54,467 nucleotides of DNA, taken from NCBI GenBank assembly GCA_905214955.1, contig CAJMON010000012.1, positions 1 through 54,467 of the forward strand, given 5' to 3'. This DNA comes from an uncultured bacterium (GTDB lineage Bacteria > Bacillota > Clostridia > Lachnospirales > Lachnospiraceae). The stretch's first letter is position 1. Each line of letters opens with the position of its first letter. The translations under genes were made by a program, and so were the position numbers. The notes under the pieces were generated by a model. It worked only from the letters and a program-made list of their open reading frames with translations, had not been told where the DNA came from and made no database searches. This document shows, one piece after another, positions 7,078 to 15,033 of the stretch.

Positions 7078-8442
7078 TTAAACGCACTCCTGTCTGACCA
7101 CTTTTTCAAATGCCTCCGGCAGCAGATGCTCGCCATCCCAGTAACTGCTGTAGGTATCTCCCTGCGGGGCATACGTTTTGTAAAGGCTGGTATTCTTATA
7201 GTACGTAAACAGCAGCGGCAGGGCCTCTTCTGCTTTTTCCCGTCTGGCAATGGCCAGGCATACCGCTGTGTTGACTTCATTTCGGCTTCCCACGCACTCA
7301 AAAGGCTTCTCTTCCTGGATGCCTGCCAGCTGTTCCAGCGTCGGAATCATTTCTGGGTCTTCCAGCATGTCTCTGCCAAAAATCTCCCGGAGAGCATTGG
7401 TTGAAAGGAAGGGCGACAGAATCAAATACACAAACAGGCATTTAGGGCAGTGCCCGCACCAGATATCTTCCTTGCTTCCCGCATTGCAGCTTCGGAAAAT
7501 GCGGTGATACTGAGTACACTTTGCAAAGTACTTTGCAATCTGAAATTCGCTTAAGGGACGCAGCATACTGAAATAATAGGTGCCGCTGTGAAGCCATTTT
7601 TTCTCGTAATTATGGAAATCTGACTCAAACTCAAAACTCTTGGAATACTGATGATTCACGGTACTGCCTTTCACCGTACTTTCATTGGCACTGGATTCAT
7701 TGGAAAGTGCAATGTAATGCAGTCCCTGAAGATAAGCTGTGATAGTAGAAGAAAATGCCACCAGTGCAGAAAACGGCGTGTGGCCATTTAAATAGCCCTG
7801 CTTGTTTAACTCCAGCATATTTTTATCCAGGGTTCTTCTGGCAATTTTGATCTGCTCTTCGGAAAATCCGGCAGCTTTGGCAGTATTGGAAGTGGCTCCT
7901 CTTGGATTGATAATGTAGCAGCAGCAGTCCTGCCCTGCCTTTTTCAGAAGCTCAATGGTCACTGCAGAATCTTTGCCGCCTCCGATGGGCACCAGACATC
8001 CCTTGGTTTCTACCGAAACTTCCCCGCCTTGGGGTTCTGTTCCCGCGCTGATCAGTTCCATAAAACTTTCCGGATCTGTCTCAATGTGGTTGGTATAGAA
8101 AAATTCTCCCTGTCCATGGTAATACAGATGCTTCCACCATAAAATCTGCTCTTCATTTAAGCTTCCAGCTTCCACTACCACTTTCGGGGAACAGGTGATT
8201 TTCCAATAACTCACCAGCTCCACCATGCCAAGGGAAAAGAGCATCCTCTTGAATGTGGCATTATCTTTTGTAAGCTCCTGATCCTCTTTTCTTTTGGGAA
8301 ATACCCATTTCGGTGAAAAAGATGACAGTCCTTCTATTTCAAAATGATATGTAACCGTCAGGCTTTCCCGGGTTTCTTCGGTCTCATAGCTGTGATAAAA
8401 AAACCTGGGAAATTCCTTTCGGAACGTTTCAAATTTATTCAT
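7078..8442 (-). CDS. murL: MurL-like UDP-MurNAc-L-Ala-L-Glu epimerase
   Basis: The 454-aa cytoplasmic protein carries a PP-loop (IGGGKDSAVTIELL, residues 153-166). It also has the blocks LNGHTPFSAL, LSNESSANESTV, VNHQYSKSFEFE and CGHCPKC that I associate with MurL. In Xanthomonas oryzae, MurL inverts the terminal L-Glu of UDP-MurNAc-L-Ala-L-Glu to D-Glu in an ATP-dependent reaction, replacing the need for free D-glutamate from MurI. The start ATG has a strong GAGGAGGAAAC site. It sits in front of the MurD-family gene (22 bp) and behind a hairpin-rich leader with its own promoter. The cysteines in CNAGSKEDIWCGHCPKC may bind metal (inference). Confidence 0.85.
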   Translation of the reverse strand: MNKFETFRKEFPRFFYHSYETEETRESLTVTYHFEIEGLSSFSPKWVFPKRKEDQELTKDNATFKRMLFSLGMVELVSYWKITCSPKVVVEAGSLNEEQILWWKHLYYHGQGEFFYTNHIETDPESFMELISAGTEPQGGEVSVETKGCLVPIGGGKDSAVTIELLKKAGQDCCCYIINPRGATSNTAKAAGFSEEQIKIARRTLDKNMLELNKQGYLNGHTPFSALVAFSSTITAYLQGLHYIALSNESSANESTVKGSTVNHQYSKSFEFESDFHNYEKKWLHSGTYYFSMLRPLSEFQIAKYFAKCTQYHRIFRSCNAGSKEDIWCGHCPKCLFVYLILSPFLSTNALREIFGRDMLEDPEMIPTLEQLAGIQEEKPFECVGSRNEVNTAVCLAIARREKAEEALPLLFTYYKNTSLYKTYAPQGDTYSSYWDGEHLLPEAFEKVVRQECV

Positions 8443-8475
8443 GTTTCCTCCTCTTGTTTCGCTTTTTGCTTCTAT

Positions 8476-8652
8476 AAAAAGAATCTCACCCGCGAGATTC
8501 TCCGCCTGCGGCGAGCCGCTTTAGCGTCATACTGCTTTACCGCCACAGAGCATTTTTCTTTCATAGGACGCATTTTCCTATGAAATGAAAATAAGGCTGT
8601 CAGCGTAAACGCGGCACCCTTATTTCCAAGTCAGCTGTACGCAGCTGATTTT
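8476..8652 (-). promoter_or_regulatory. Hairpin-rich leader of murL with terminator-like stem
   Basis: The roughly 200-nt untranslated leader folds, in transcript order, into CAGCTG/CAGCTG (8635-8650), AAATAAGG/CCTTATTT (about 8588-8627), a TTTCATAGGA/TCCTATGAAA stem (about 8559-8585), and GAATCTC-GCGGGT-GAGATTC followed by TTTTTATAG (8476-8500). The last resembles an intrinsic terminator 34 nt before the start codon. CGCC/GGCG pairing just upstream could compete with it. It may be an attenuator or riboswitch, or merely an inserted repeat. It matches no class I know. Confidence 0.5.
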
Positions 8653-8681
8653 ATTATACTTGATGGAGTCTTTTCTGTAAA
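8653..8681 (-). promoter_or_regulatory. Sigma-A type promoter of the murL operon
   Basis: Minus strand TTTACA (8676-8681), 17 bp, TATAAT (8653-8658), placed directly after the stop codon of the D-glutamate cyclase gene. Read-through from that gene would also reach the leader. Confidence 0.8.
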
Positions 8682-8684
8682 CCG

Positions 8685-9512
8685 TCAAACCTGCAAAAGA
8701 TTTTCAAGTCCTTCTACAATTTCCTTTTCAATCTCTGCGGAGAAACCGTCTACGGTACAGATATGTTCTTTTTTTACACCGTCCACACTGCCAAGGGCAA
8801 CGATGCTCTCCAGATACTTGGCCACTTCCGGATAGGACGGAAATACCTTTTTCCCGGTCTTTGCTTCCAGGCAGGCTGTCAGGCCGTAGGCTCCCCAGTT
8901 GGATACTGTAGCAATGATCAGATGATCCACGCAGGTACGGCAGGGAACCAGGGACAGTTTTTCGGAAATCACCTCTTTTAGATTTCCCATGCCAATCTCA
9001 TTTCCCCCATCTCCTACACCGAAAGTAGGAATGTGCTGCTCTTTTGCCAGCTCAAACAGTTCGTCAATCCGGGCGGTATGTTCCGCAATGCTGACTCCCC
9101 GCATGTTGGCGTAGTCTCCCTGGACGTTTTCCCCGCACCGCTCAATGGCAATGCAAGCCGCAGGCTGATACTGTTTCAGCAGATCCTGGTAATATGTTTT
9201 TGGAGCATCTATGGGAGCATAGACAACCTCCACCTGTTCCGGTTCGAAAAATCCCTGGCAGAACGCATCTGTCAGAATCACTGCATGATATCCCAAGGCA
9301 TTGAGTGCTTTGGCAAGATACACGGTTCCAAGAGGCCCGTCCGTCTCTGCATACCCTGCCACATAAAATCCAGTGGTCAAAATCACCGTTCCTTTGGGCA
9401 GTGCCAGCAGTGCATCTGCTGCCTGAGCGCAGTAATCTTCATCCAGATAAGCTTTTAACGTGGTCATTCCTCTCTGGGAATGGCGCAGGATCACATCTTC
9501 TACTTTTCCCAT
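8685..9512 (-). CDS. D-glutamate cyclase-like protein (DUF4392 family)
   Basis: The 275-aa protein matches the DUF4392 family. Conserved blocks are TGFYV...ETDGPLGTVYLA near residue 45, IAIERCGEN, YANMRGVSI, GVGDGGNEIGMG and TVSNWGAYGL. The C-terminal part of mammalian DGLUCY belongs to this family and converts D-glutamate to 5-oxo-D-proline; bacterial stand-alone versions are mostly uncharacterised. The frame is open to 9536, but the ATG at 9512 follows AAAGGAGAGAACAGCC and gives a natural start. It has its own promoter at 9563-9591, with the murL promoter immediately after its stop. The position next to MurL/MurD2 supports a D-glutamate role (inference). Confidence 0.85.
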   Translation of the reverse strand: MGKVEDVILRHSQRGMTTLKAYLDEDYCAQAADALLALPKGTVILTTGFYVAGYAETDGPLGTVYLAKALNALGYHAVILTDAFCQGFFEPEQVEVVYAPIDAPKTYYQDLLKQYQPAACIAIERCGENVQGDYANMRGVSIAEHTARIDELFELAKEQHIPTFGVGDGGNEIGMGNLKEVISEKLSLVPCRTCVDHLIIATVSNWGAYGLTACLEAKTGKKVFPSYPEVAKYLESIVALGSVDGVKKEHICTVDGFSAEIEKEIVEGLENLLQV

Positions 9513-9562
9513 GGCTGTTCTCTCCTTTGCGTACATCTTCCGAATACCGAATGTTTTTTCTC

Positions 9563-9591
9563 ATTATAGTCTCCGCTGCCTGGATGCGCAA
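9563..9591 (-). promoter_or_regulatory. Promoter of the D-glutamate cyclase-like gene
   Basis: Minus strand TTGCGC, 17 bp, TATAAT. The -10 is perfect and the -35 keeps TTG. Confidence 0.7.
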
Positions 9592-9599
9592 GTCCTTTT

Positions 9600-9777
9600 T
9601 TATTCTGCCGCAGCTTCTCCTATGGGAATGGAAACCTGGCCCCAGTCTACAATAGGCGTAACATCCTCGCCGGGAGCAGATATCCAGACGTTCATGCTTA
9701 AAGATTCCACAGATTCAATGGCATTTTCATTCATAAAATCTTTGTAAACCGGATAAGAAGCCAGCTGAGTTTTTCAT
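9600..9777 (-). pseudogene. Small ORF broken by a one-base shift after its start
   Basis: An ATG at 9777 has a good AAGGAGAAGGCGT ribosome site but meets a stop after 16 codons. Removing one A from the AAAAA run just after the ATG restores a frame of 58 codons that ends at the TAA at 9600-9602. Its residues include MNENAIESVESLSMNVW and DWGQVSIPIGEAAAE. I do not recognise the product. It may be a decayed gene fragment, a sequencing slip in the A-run, or chance. It lies between the FN3-protein terminator and the cyclase promoter, and no promoter is visible for it. Confidence 0.35.
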
Positions 9778-9802
9778 ACGCCTTCTCCTTTTCTTTTTAT
9801 AC

Positions 9803-9833
9803 AAAAATGGCGCAGTGTTTCGCTGCGCCATTT
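9803..9833 (-). terminator. Terminator after the FN3 protein gene
   Basis: AAATGGCGCAG and CTGCGCCATTT pair over a 7-nt loop; on the minus strand TTTTTGT follows. Confidence 0.85.
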
Positions 9834-9854
9834 TCTCTGCCCATCCTGTAAGTC

Positions 9855-11699
9855 TTATTTCTTCACGGTAACAGCTGCTGAATAATTTCCTGTCACCAGG
9901 CTTCCTTTGTATTCGGTTGCTGCCATTACTTTATACTGATATTTGCTGTATTTCTGGAAATTGATTCCATTAAACTGGAAACTCATGTTGTTTCCGGATA
10001 CTTTCACCTTTCCGCTTTTTACGTAAGTTTCTTTCTCGGTGTCATATACGTAGGAAACACCATCTTTTACCATCAGTGCCGGCTGGAATTTTTCTTTTCC
10101 TGCCTTTACATATACATAATACTGGGTAGCTGCCCCTGCCTTCTTCCAGGTCAGTGTGACTGACTTTTTGTCTTTGGACTTCACAGCTGACGGTTTCGCA
10201 ACCTTTGGAACGGAAGTCACTGCACAAGCTTCTCCAGAATAACCGCTGTATTTCTTCTTGCCATCCTCTTTCCAGTATGCCCGTACCTTATAGGTATAGC
10301 CGCTGGCTGCAGTTAAGCCCTTCTTATCGGTAAAGCGTGTAGTCTTTCCTTTGGAAACGGTACCCACCAGTTTGGCTTTCTTAGCTGTTCCATCAATGCG
10401 GTAAATCTCATATCCATCTGCATCTGCATAAACAGACCATTTCAGAGAAACCTGTTTTGTTTTTGTGGAAACAACAGATAGACCGTTCACCTGTTTGTCC
10501 AGTCCCTTGGGCTTGGAAACCTTCACATCTGCAGATGCGGTGCCTGATTTTTCTTCTTTGTTATACCGCGTATAAGCCCGTACCTGATACCGGTAAGTGG
10601 TGCTGGCAGAAAAGTCTACATCTTCTACCACACAGCTGGTATCACCTTCTACATCATTCACCAGTTTCATTTTGCCTTTTCCGGCTGCCTGGTACACATA
10701 ATATCCGTCTGCTCCAGAAACGGAAGACCATTTCAGGGTCACTTTTGCGTTCATAAGATCCGGGCTTGTCACGCTGGCCTTTAAGGTCTTTACTTTTCCA
10801 ACTGTGGTAATCACATCCACGCTCTTGGATGCATCGCCTTCATACACATTGCTTCCTTTGACACCGGCTGCTTTTACCAGATAGCTGTATCCGGTGGCTG
10901 CGGCTGCCTTGGTATCCACGTAGGTAAGCTTCTTTGTGGTGCCGATCTTCTTGGGCTTTTCACTGCCGCTGAAACGGTAAACCACATAAGTATCTGCCTT
11001 GGCTACTTTCTTCCAGCTAAGGGAAACACCATTGCTCTTTACCTGAGCTTTGACTCCCGTGGGAGCTGCGAAGGTCAGGCGGGGAATGGCTTCTTCTTTT
11101 TCACCGTCACATACGGTACAGGTATAGGTGCGCACCCCTTCTGTGGTGTAGGTCGGTTGTTCAGTAACAACTCCTGCATCCCAGGTATGTTTTTCTTTGG
11201 GTCCTAATGTTTCACAGTCATCGCATACCGGCTGATGATAGGACTCACTGGTATACTCGTATACAATATCATCCGGGTCTTCTTCTGCCCGCTCATAGCT
11301 GTGGCCTAAGGCCTTTACTACTCTGGTCTCCACATACTCGCATCCCGGATAGATACACTCCCGATACTCAACGCCATCTTTGGTACAGGTAGGTCCAAGA
11401 TACTTGGCATCTTCATCTTCCTCATCATCGCTAATCCAGGCATCTTCCGGATCATCCCCATCCTCTGCAAAAATATGAGGTACACGGATCTTAGCTGTAA
11501 GCTGCTTTTCACACAGTTCGCAGTCCGTCCACTGCCAGTGGCCTTCGGCATCATAGTCTTCGGATACGATGGTTTCCGGAACATGCTTTCCGTCATCTGC
11601 CTCCGGGCAGATATCTTCTGCTGCAAAACCGGTTCCTGTGGACAGCATCACCGCCAGTCCTAAGATCGCTGCTGCCGCAAAAACACGTTGTCTTTTCAT
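9855..11699 (-). CDS. Secreted protein with cysteine-pair repeats and four fibronectin III domains
   Basis: The 614-aa protein starts with a clear Sec signal peptide (MKRQRVFAAAAILGLAVMLS, cleavage near GFAAED). Residues of about 30-205 are acidic and hold repeated cysteine pairs (CELCEK, CDDCETLG, CTVCDGEK), as seen in Clostridia surface-protein modules. Residues of about 210-614 form four FN3-like domains, each opening like APTGVKAQV...SLSWKKV and carrying a YVVYR/YYVYQ strand. There is no LPXTG motif, SLH domain or wall-binding repeat, so it is probably released or loosely held. It is monocistronic, with a promoter at 11761-11789 and a terminator at 9803-9833. An extracellular scaffold or adhesin role is inference. 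Confidence 0.85.
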   Translation of the reverse strand: MKRQRVFAAAAILGLAVMLSTGTGFAAEDICPEADDGKHVPETIVSEDYDAEGHWQWTDCELCEKQLTAKIRVPHIFAEDGDDPEDAWISDDEEDEDAKYLGPTCTKDGVEYRECIYPGCEYVETRVVKALGHSYERAEEDPDDIVYEYTSESYHQPVCDDCETLGPKEKHTWDAGVVTEQPTYTTEGVRTYTCTVCDGEKEEAIPRLTFAAPTGVKAQVKSNGVSLSWKKVAKADTYVVYRFSGSEKPKKIGTTKKLTYVDTKAAAATGYSYLVKAAGVKGSNVYEGDASKSVDVITTVGKVKTLKASVTSPDLMNAKVTLKWSSVSGADGYYVYQAAGKGKMKLVNDVEGDTSCVVEDVDFSASTTYRYQVRAYTRYNKEEKSGTASADVKVSKPKGLDKQVNGLSVVSTKTKQVSLKWSVYADADGYEIYRIDGTAKKAKLVGTVSKGKTTRFTDKKGLTAASGYTYKVRAYWKEDGKKKYSGYSGEACAVTSVPKVAKPSAVKSKDKKSVTLTWKKAGAATQYYVYVKAGKEKFQPALMVKDGVSYVYDTEKETYVKSGKVKVSGNNMSFQFNGINFQKYSKYQYKVMAATEYKGSLVTGNYSAAVTVKK

Positions 11700-11760
11700 G
11701 ATTCTCTTCCTTTCTGTTATTTTGTAATATTGTTACCGCAGAATAACTCTTTCTTTTTTT

Positions 11761-11789
11761 ATTTTAATACACTTTTTAATGATATGCAA
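11761..11789 (-). promoter_or_regulatory. Promoter of the FN3 protein gene
   Basis: Minus strand TTGCAT, 17 bp, TAAAAT. The palindromic repeat copy C ends 3 bp upstream of the -35, where an activator or repressor could sit. Confidence 0.65.
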
Positions 11790-11791
11790 GA

Positions 11792-11832
11792 ATCAAAATT
11801 GGTTCACTGGACCAATTTTGATATGCCTGGCA
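11792..11832. repeat. Palindromic repeat, copy C of a dispersed family
   Basis: Perfect 12-bp arms ATCAAAATTGGT (11792-11803) and ACCAATTTTGAT (11811-11822) enclose TCACTGG; the tail ATGCCTGGCA follows. Spacer and tail match copies A and B at 1328-1425, while the arm sequence differs yet stays self-complementary. Confidence 0.8.
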
Positions 11833-11880
11833 ATAAAAGACAGCCAGAAAACTTTTTTTATGCTCTCTGGCTGTCTTTTC
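11831..11880 (-). terminator. Terminator overlapping the larB stop
   Basis: AAAAGACAGCCAGA (11835-11848) pairs with TCTGGCTGTCTTTT (11866-11879). On the minus strand the stem ends in TTTTATTG. Confidence 0.8.
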
Positions 11881-12634
11881 ATGCTTCCTGATGTTCCACT
11901 GCCAGCCGGTTGATCTGGGTGGCCAGGTAGCCTGCGCCATATCCATTGTCGATGTTCACCACTGCAATGCCGTTGGCACAGGAATTGATCATGGTAAGCA
12001 GAGCGGAAAGTCCATGAAAACTGGCGCCGTATCCAACAGAGGTTGGTACCGCAATCACCGGATTGCTCACCAGACCTCCAAGGACGCTTGCCAGGGCGCC
12101 TTCCATGCCGGCAGCTGCCACCACACAATTTGCCTTCTGGATCTTTTCCATTCGGGATAACAGCCTGTGCAGGCCGCTGACTCCCACATCATAGATCCGT
12201 TCTACCTTTGTACCGAAATATTCCGCCGTCTGTGCTGCCTCTTCTGCCACTGGAATATCTGCCGTGCCTGCCGTGCACACCACTACATTGCCAACATGTT
12301 CTTTTCCCGGCTTTTCTGCCTTTAAAATATGAGAAATACGGTCATAGGTGATTTCCGGAATCACCTGCTTTACAATCTCATACTGATGTTCGCTTGCCCT
12401 GGTTCCAAATACTTCTCCATTGTCTGCAAGAAGCTTTTGGTAAATGGAGACCAGGTGCTCGTCCGCCTTTCCGCTGCAGTACACCACCTCCGGAAAGCCG
12501 GAGCGGATAGCTCTGTGGGAATCCAGCTTTGCATAGCCCATTTCCTCAAAAGGCTCCCTCTTAAAATACTGCTCTGCTTCCTCCACAGAAATCTCTCCTG
12601 TACGGACTTTTTCCAAAATGTTATGTGTATCCAT
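11879..12634 (-). CDS. larB: LarB: pyridinium-3,5-biscarboxylic acid mononucleotide synthase
   Basis: LarB carboxylates and hydrolyses nicotinic acid adenine dinucleotide, the first step to the nickel-pincer cofactor of lactate racemase and related enzymes. The 251-aa protein has the LarB N-terminus (EISVEEAEQYF...YAKLDSHRAIRSGFPEVVY) and the PurE-like C-terminal part (VVVCTAGTADIPVAEEAA, AAGMEGALASVLGGLV, PTSVGYGASF). An in-frame TTG exists at 12661, but the ATG at 12634 opens the conserved region, although its AAGGGA site is somewhat far (about 12 nt). No larC, larE or larA lies in the window, so its partners must be elsewhere or absent. Confidence 0.92.
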   Translation of the reverse strand: MDTHNILEKVRTGEISVEEAEQYFKREPFEEMGYAKLDSHRAIRSGFPEVVYCSGKADEHLVSIYQKLLADNGEVFGTRASEHQYEIVKQVIPEITYDRISHILKAEKPGKEHVGNVVVCTAGTADIPVAEEAAQTAEYFGTKVERIYDVGVSGLHRLLSRMEKIQKANCVVAAAGMEGALASVLGGLVSNPVIAVPTSVGYGASFHGLSALLTMINSCANGIAVVNIDNGYGAGYLATQINRLAVEHQEA

Positions 12635-12670
12635 CTGTTTTCTGCTTCCCTTCTGTGCCAAATTTATCCG

Positions 12671-12700
12671 GCATCTTTTGACCCTGGCATCATCATTTTA
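12671..12700. repeat. Second copy of the CTTTTGACCCTGGC repeat
   Basis: CTTTTGACCCTGG followed by CATCATCAT matches 4113-4139, which carries an extra CTGGC. Here it lies in the larB upstream region, 37-66 bp before the ATG. Confidence 0.6.
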
Positions 12701-12740
12701 TGCCTGAAATCTGGCTTAAAGTCAAGTCTGAAATCACTTT

Positions 12741-14321
12741 CTATTCTTTTTCATGATAATGGAAATAGTCAAAGTCTGCAAAACAGCCATCTCCTGCCAG
12801 ATCCTGGCAGCAGATTCCAAAGAAGGCTCCGGTAAACATACAGTGTCCGGTTTCTTCAAAATAATCATCGGACAGAATCGTGGCGTCTACCTTGGGTCCT
12901 GCTGTTTCGAAATGCGTTCCATCCAGAGAATAGGAAAACCAGGCTTTCTCATAATCCACGGAAACCTTCATCCATACCGGTCCCTCTTCCGGGATCTGGA
13001 TACCGGCTCCCATAGGCATTCTTCCCTTTCTGGAATCACAGCAGATTAAGGTCAGGACTCTTCCAAGAAGTTCATCCTTGGTCACATACAGGTAATAGTA
13101 ACACTGGGTATTGTAAAAATAGGTCAGTCCTGCCATGTGCTGGAAATCTTTGGGATCAAATTCCAGTTTTGTTTCTGCTTCGCATACAAAACTCTGCTGC
13201 CGGTGTGCCAGCATGGACTGGCGGAAGGTGGAGTTGGGGCACTCGGCACCGTAAAGTCTGAGCCATCCTGGACGTTCCGTTAAAGACGCACGATCTCCAA
13301 GAGGGGCACGCAGACTCTGCAGGTGGATGCTCCAGGTGGCTTTGTCAAACTCCTCTTCCATATTCCTGGACAGTGCGCTTCCTTCTGCGTCTGGAATCTC
13401 CAGCTCTAATGGCGGCCGGTTGGTGCCGTCTGCAGTGCGCAGCCAGCCATCTTTCCAGATAACTTCTGTCAGGGAAGTCTCTCTTCCTAAAACGCAGCGC
13501 TTCTTTTCCCCTAAGGGACGGCCGCATAAATGAGCCACATACCATCTGCCGTTTGCTGCCTGAATCAGGCTTCCATGGCCTGCTTTCTGGAGGCCGTATC
13601 CTGCCAGATGTCTGGTGGTAATGGTCAGTCCTTTGGGGTCTGGCTCATAAGGTCCTAACAGATTTTTGCTTCTGGCAAGGGACACCCCGTGGGCATATCC
13701 GGTGCCTCCTTCTGCGGTCATCAGATAATACCAGCCATCGTGGCGGTACAGGTGGGGTCCTTCTGTCACTCCGACGGGAGTACCTTTAAAAATATTTACC
13801 TTAGGGCCTACCAGTTTCTGCTCTTTTTCCGAATATTCCTGGAGAACAATTCCTCCAAAACTGGACTGGTAATCCCGGTAATCCATCACCATGTTCACCA
13901 GATATTTTCTTCCGTCCTCATCATGAAACAGGGAAGGATCAAATCCGCTGCAGTTTAAATAAATAGGTTCTGACCATGGACCCCGGATATCCTTTGCTGT
14001 CACCAGATAGTTGTGGGTGTCTTTAAACATTCCGATAAAGGTCTTCACATCGGTGTAAATCAGATAATAGGTGCCCTTGTCATAGGTCAGGCAGGGTGCC
14101 CACACGCCGCAGGAATCTCCCTCCCCTAACATGTTTAACTGGCTTGTCCGTTCAAGAGGATGAGCAATCAGCTCCCAATGCACCAGATCCTTGGAATGGT
14201 GGATCTGCACTCCTGGAAACCATTCAAATGTGGATGTGGCAATATAATAATCATTACCGACCCGCAGAATTGATGGATCCGGATTGAAGCCCCTAAGAAT
14301 GGGATTTTGAATTTTTGTCAT
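12741..14321 (-). CDS. GH43 family glycosidase, beta-xylosidase type
   Basis: The 526-aa enzyme is a five-bladed propeller glycoside hydrolase with a C-terminal beta-sandwich, as in XynB-type beta-xylosidases. The inverting catalytic set is visible: D15 (GFNPDPSI), D128 (SGFDPSLFHD) and E187 (GVTEGPHL). There is no signal peptide, so it should cleave imported xylo- or arabino-oligosaccharides in the cytoplasm. It is the last gene of the operon behind dehydratase, aldolase and GntR regulator, with a 12-bp gap to the regulator. This placement suggests it releases the pentose whose acid the operon consumes (inference). No transporter is linked here. Confidence 0.92.
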   Translation of the reverse strand: MTKIQNPILRGFNPDPSILRVGNDYYIATSTFEWFPGVQIHHSKDLVHWELIAHPLERTSQLNMLGEGDSCGVWAPCLTYDKGTYYLIYTDVKTFIGMFKDTHNYLVTAKDIRGPWSEPIYLNCSGFDPSLFHDEDGRKYLVNMVMDYRDYQSSFGGIVLQEYSEKEQKLVGPKVNIFKGTPVGVTEGPHLYRHDGWYYLMTAEGGTGYAHGVSLARSKNLLGPYEPDPKGLTITTRHLAGYGLQKAGHGSLIQAANGRWYVAHLCGRPLGEKKRCVLGRETSLTEVIWKDGWLRTADGTNRPPLELEIPDAEGSALSRNMEEEFDKATWSIHLQSLRAPLGDRASLTERPGWLRLYGAECPNSTFRQSMLAHRQQSFVCEAETKLEFDPKDFQHMAGLTYFYNTQCYYYLYVTKDELLGRVLTLICCDSRKGRMPMGAGIQIPEEGPVWMKVSVDYEKAWFSYSLDGTHFETAGPKVDATILSDDYFEETGHCMFTGAFFGICCQDLAGDGCFADFDYFHYHEKE

Positions 14322-14333
14322 ATGCTTCTCCTT

Positions 14334-15029
14334 TTACTGGTTGAAATGATTCTGGTAGCTTTTATACAGATCTTCCATGTGTTCTTCCATTTCTTTTCTG
14401 GCCTGCATGGAATCTCCTTTCTGAAAAGCTTCCAGTATTTTTTTATGGTAATACAGTCCGGCCTGGTTTCCTCTGGCCAGCACCACCTTGTTGAAAGAAC
14501 TGCGCATCACTTCATTGACGATATGATACATCTGAATCAGAATGCTGTTTTCCGTCATCTTCGCCATCTCCATGTGAAACCGATAATCACACTCTGCAAA
14601 CGTGCGCAGGTCTTTTCCTGCCTCTACCATTTCCTGGTAAATCTTGGAAAGGGTATTCACATCTTTTTTTTCTGCCTTTTTGCAGGCTTCCTGGCATACC
14701 GCTCCTTCAATCATTTTCCGAAACTGCAGGATTTCTCCCAGGCTGTTATCGCTGATAAACGCCGTCTGAACCAGAGGCTGCAAAAGTGTCTGGGTGCTGG
14801 CATTTCCCACATAGGAACCGTCTCCCAGTTTCGTCTCAATCAATCCGAGAGCTGCCAGCTTCTGCAGTGCTCCCCGAACCGTCACACGGCTGACACCAAA
14901 CTGCTCTGCCAGCTCATTTTCCGAAGGAAGACGGTCTCCCGCCTTCCATTCTCCATTGACAATCTGGTCTTTCATCTGCTGGTAAACCTGATCTCCGATG
15001 CTGGCCCTGGATATTTTCTGAATTGCCAT
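14334..15029 (-). CDS. GntR-family regulator, FCD (FadR) subfamily
   Basis: The N-terminal winged helix (residues 1-75) has the GntR signature DRLPSENELAEQFGVSRVTVRGALQKL. The helical FCD ligand domain (about 85-220) keeps the D/H metal-type residues in DYRFHMEMA, GLYYHKKIL and MEEHMEDL. FCD regulators usually sense small organic or sugar acids and are released from DNA by them. It lies between the aldolase (4 bp) and the GH43 gene (12 bp) and most likely controls this operon. The dyad at 17830-17848, downstream of the operon -10, is a candidate binding site (inference). Confidence 0.92.
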   Translation of the reverse strand: MAIQKISRASIGDQVYQQMKDQIVNGEWKAGDRLPSENELAEQFGVSRVTVRGALQKLAALGLIETKLGDGSYVGNASTQTLLQPLVQTAFISDNSLGEILQFRKMIEGAVCQEACKKAEKKDVNTLSKIYQEMVEAGKDLRTFAECDYRFHMEMAKMTENSILIQMYHIVNEVMRSSFNKVVLARGNQAGLYYHKKILEAFQKGDSMQARKEMEEHMEDLYKSYQNHFNQ

Positions 15030-15033
15030 AGGC

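Noticed and set aside
7055..7301. Longer MurD2 starting at 7301
   Set aside because: The extra part overlaps murL in another frame and has no Mur ligase similarity; GTG at 7055 has a strong SD.
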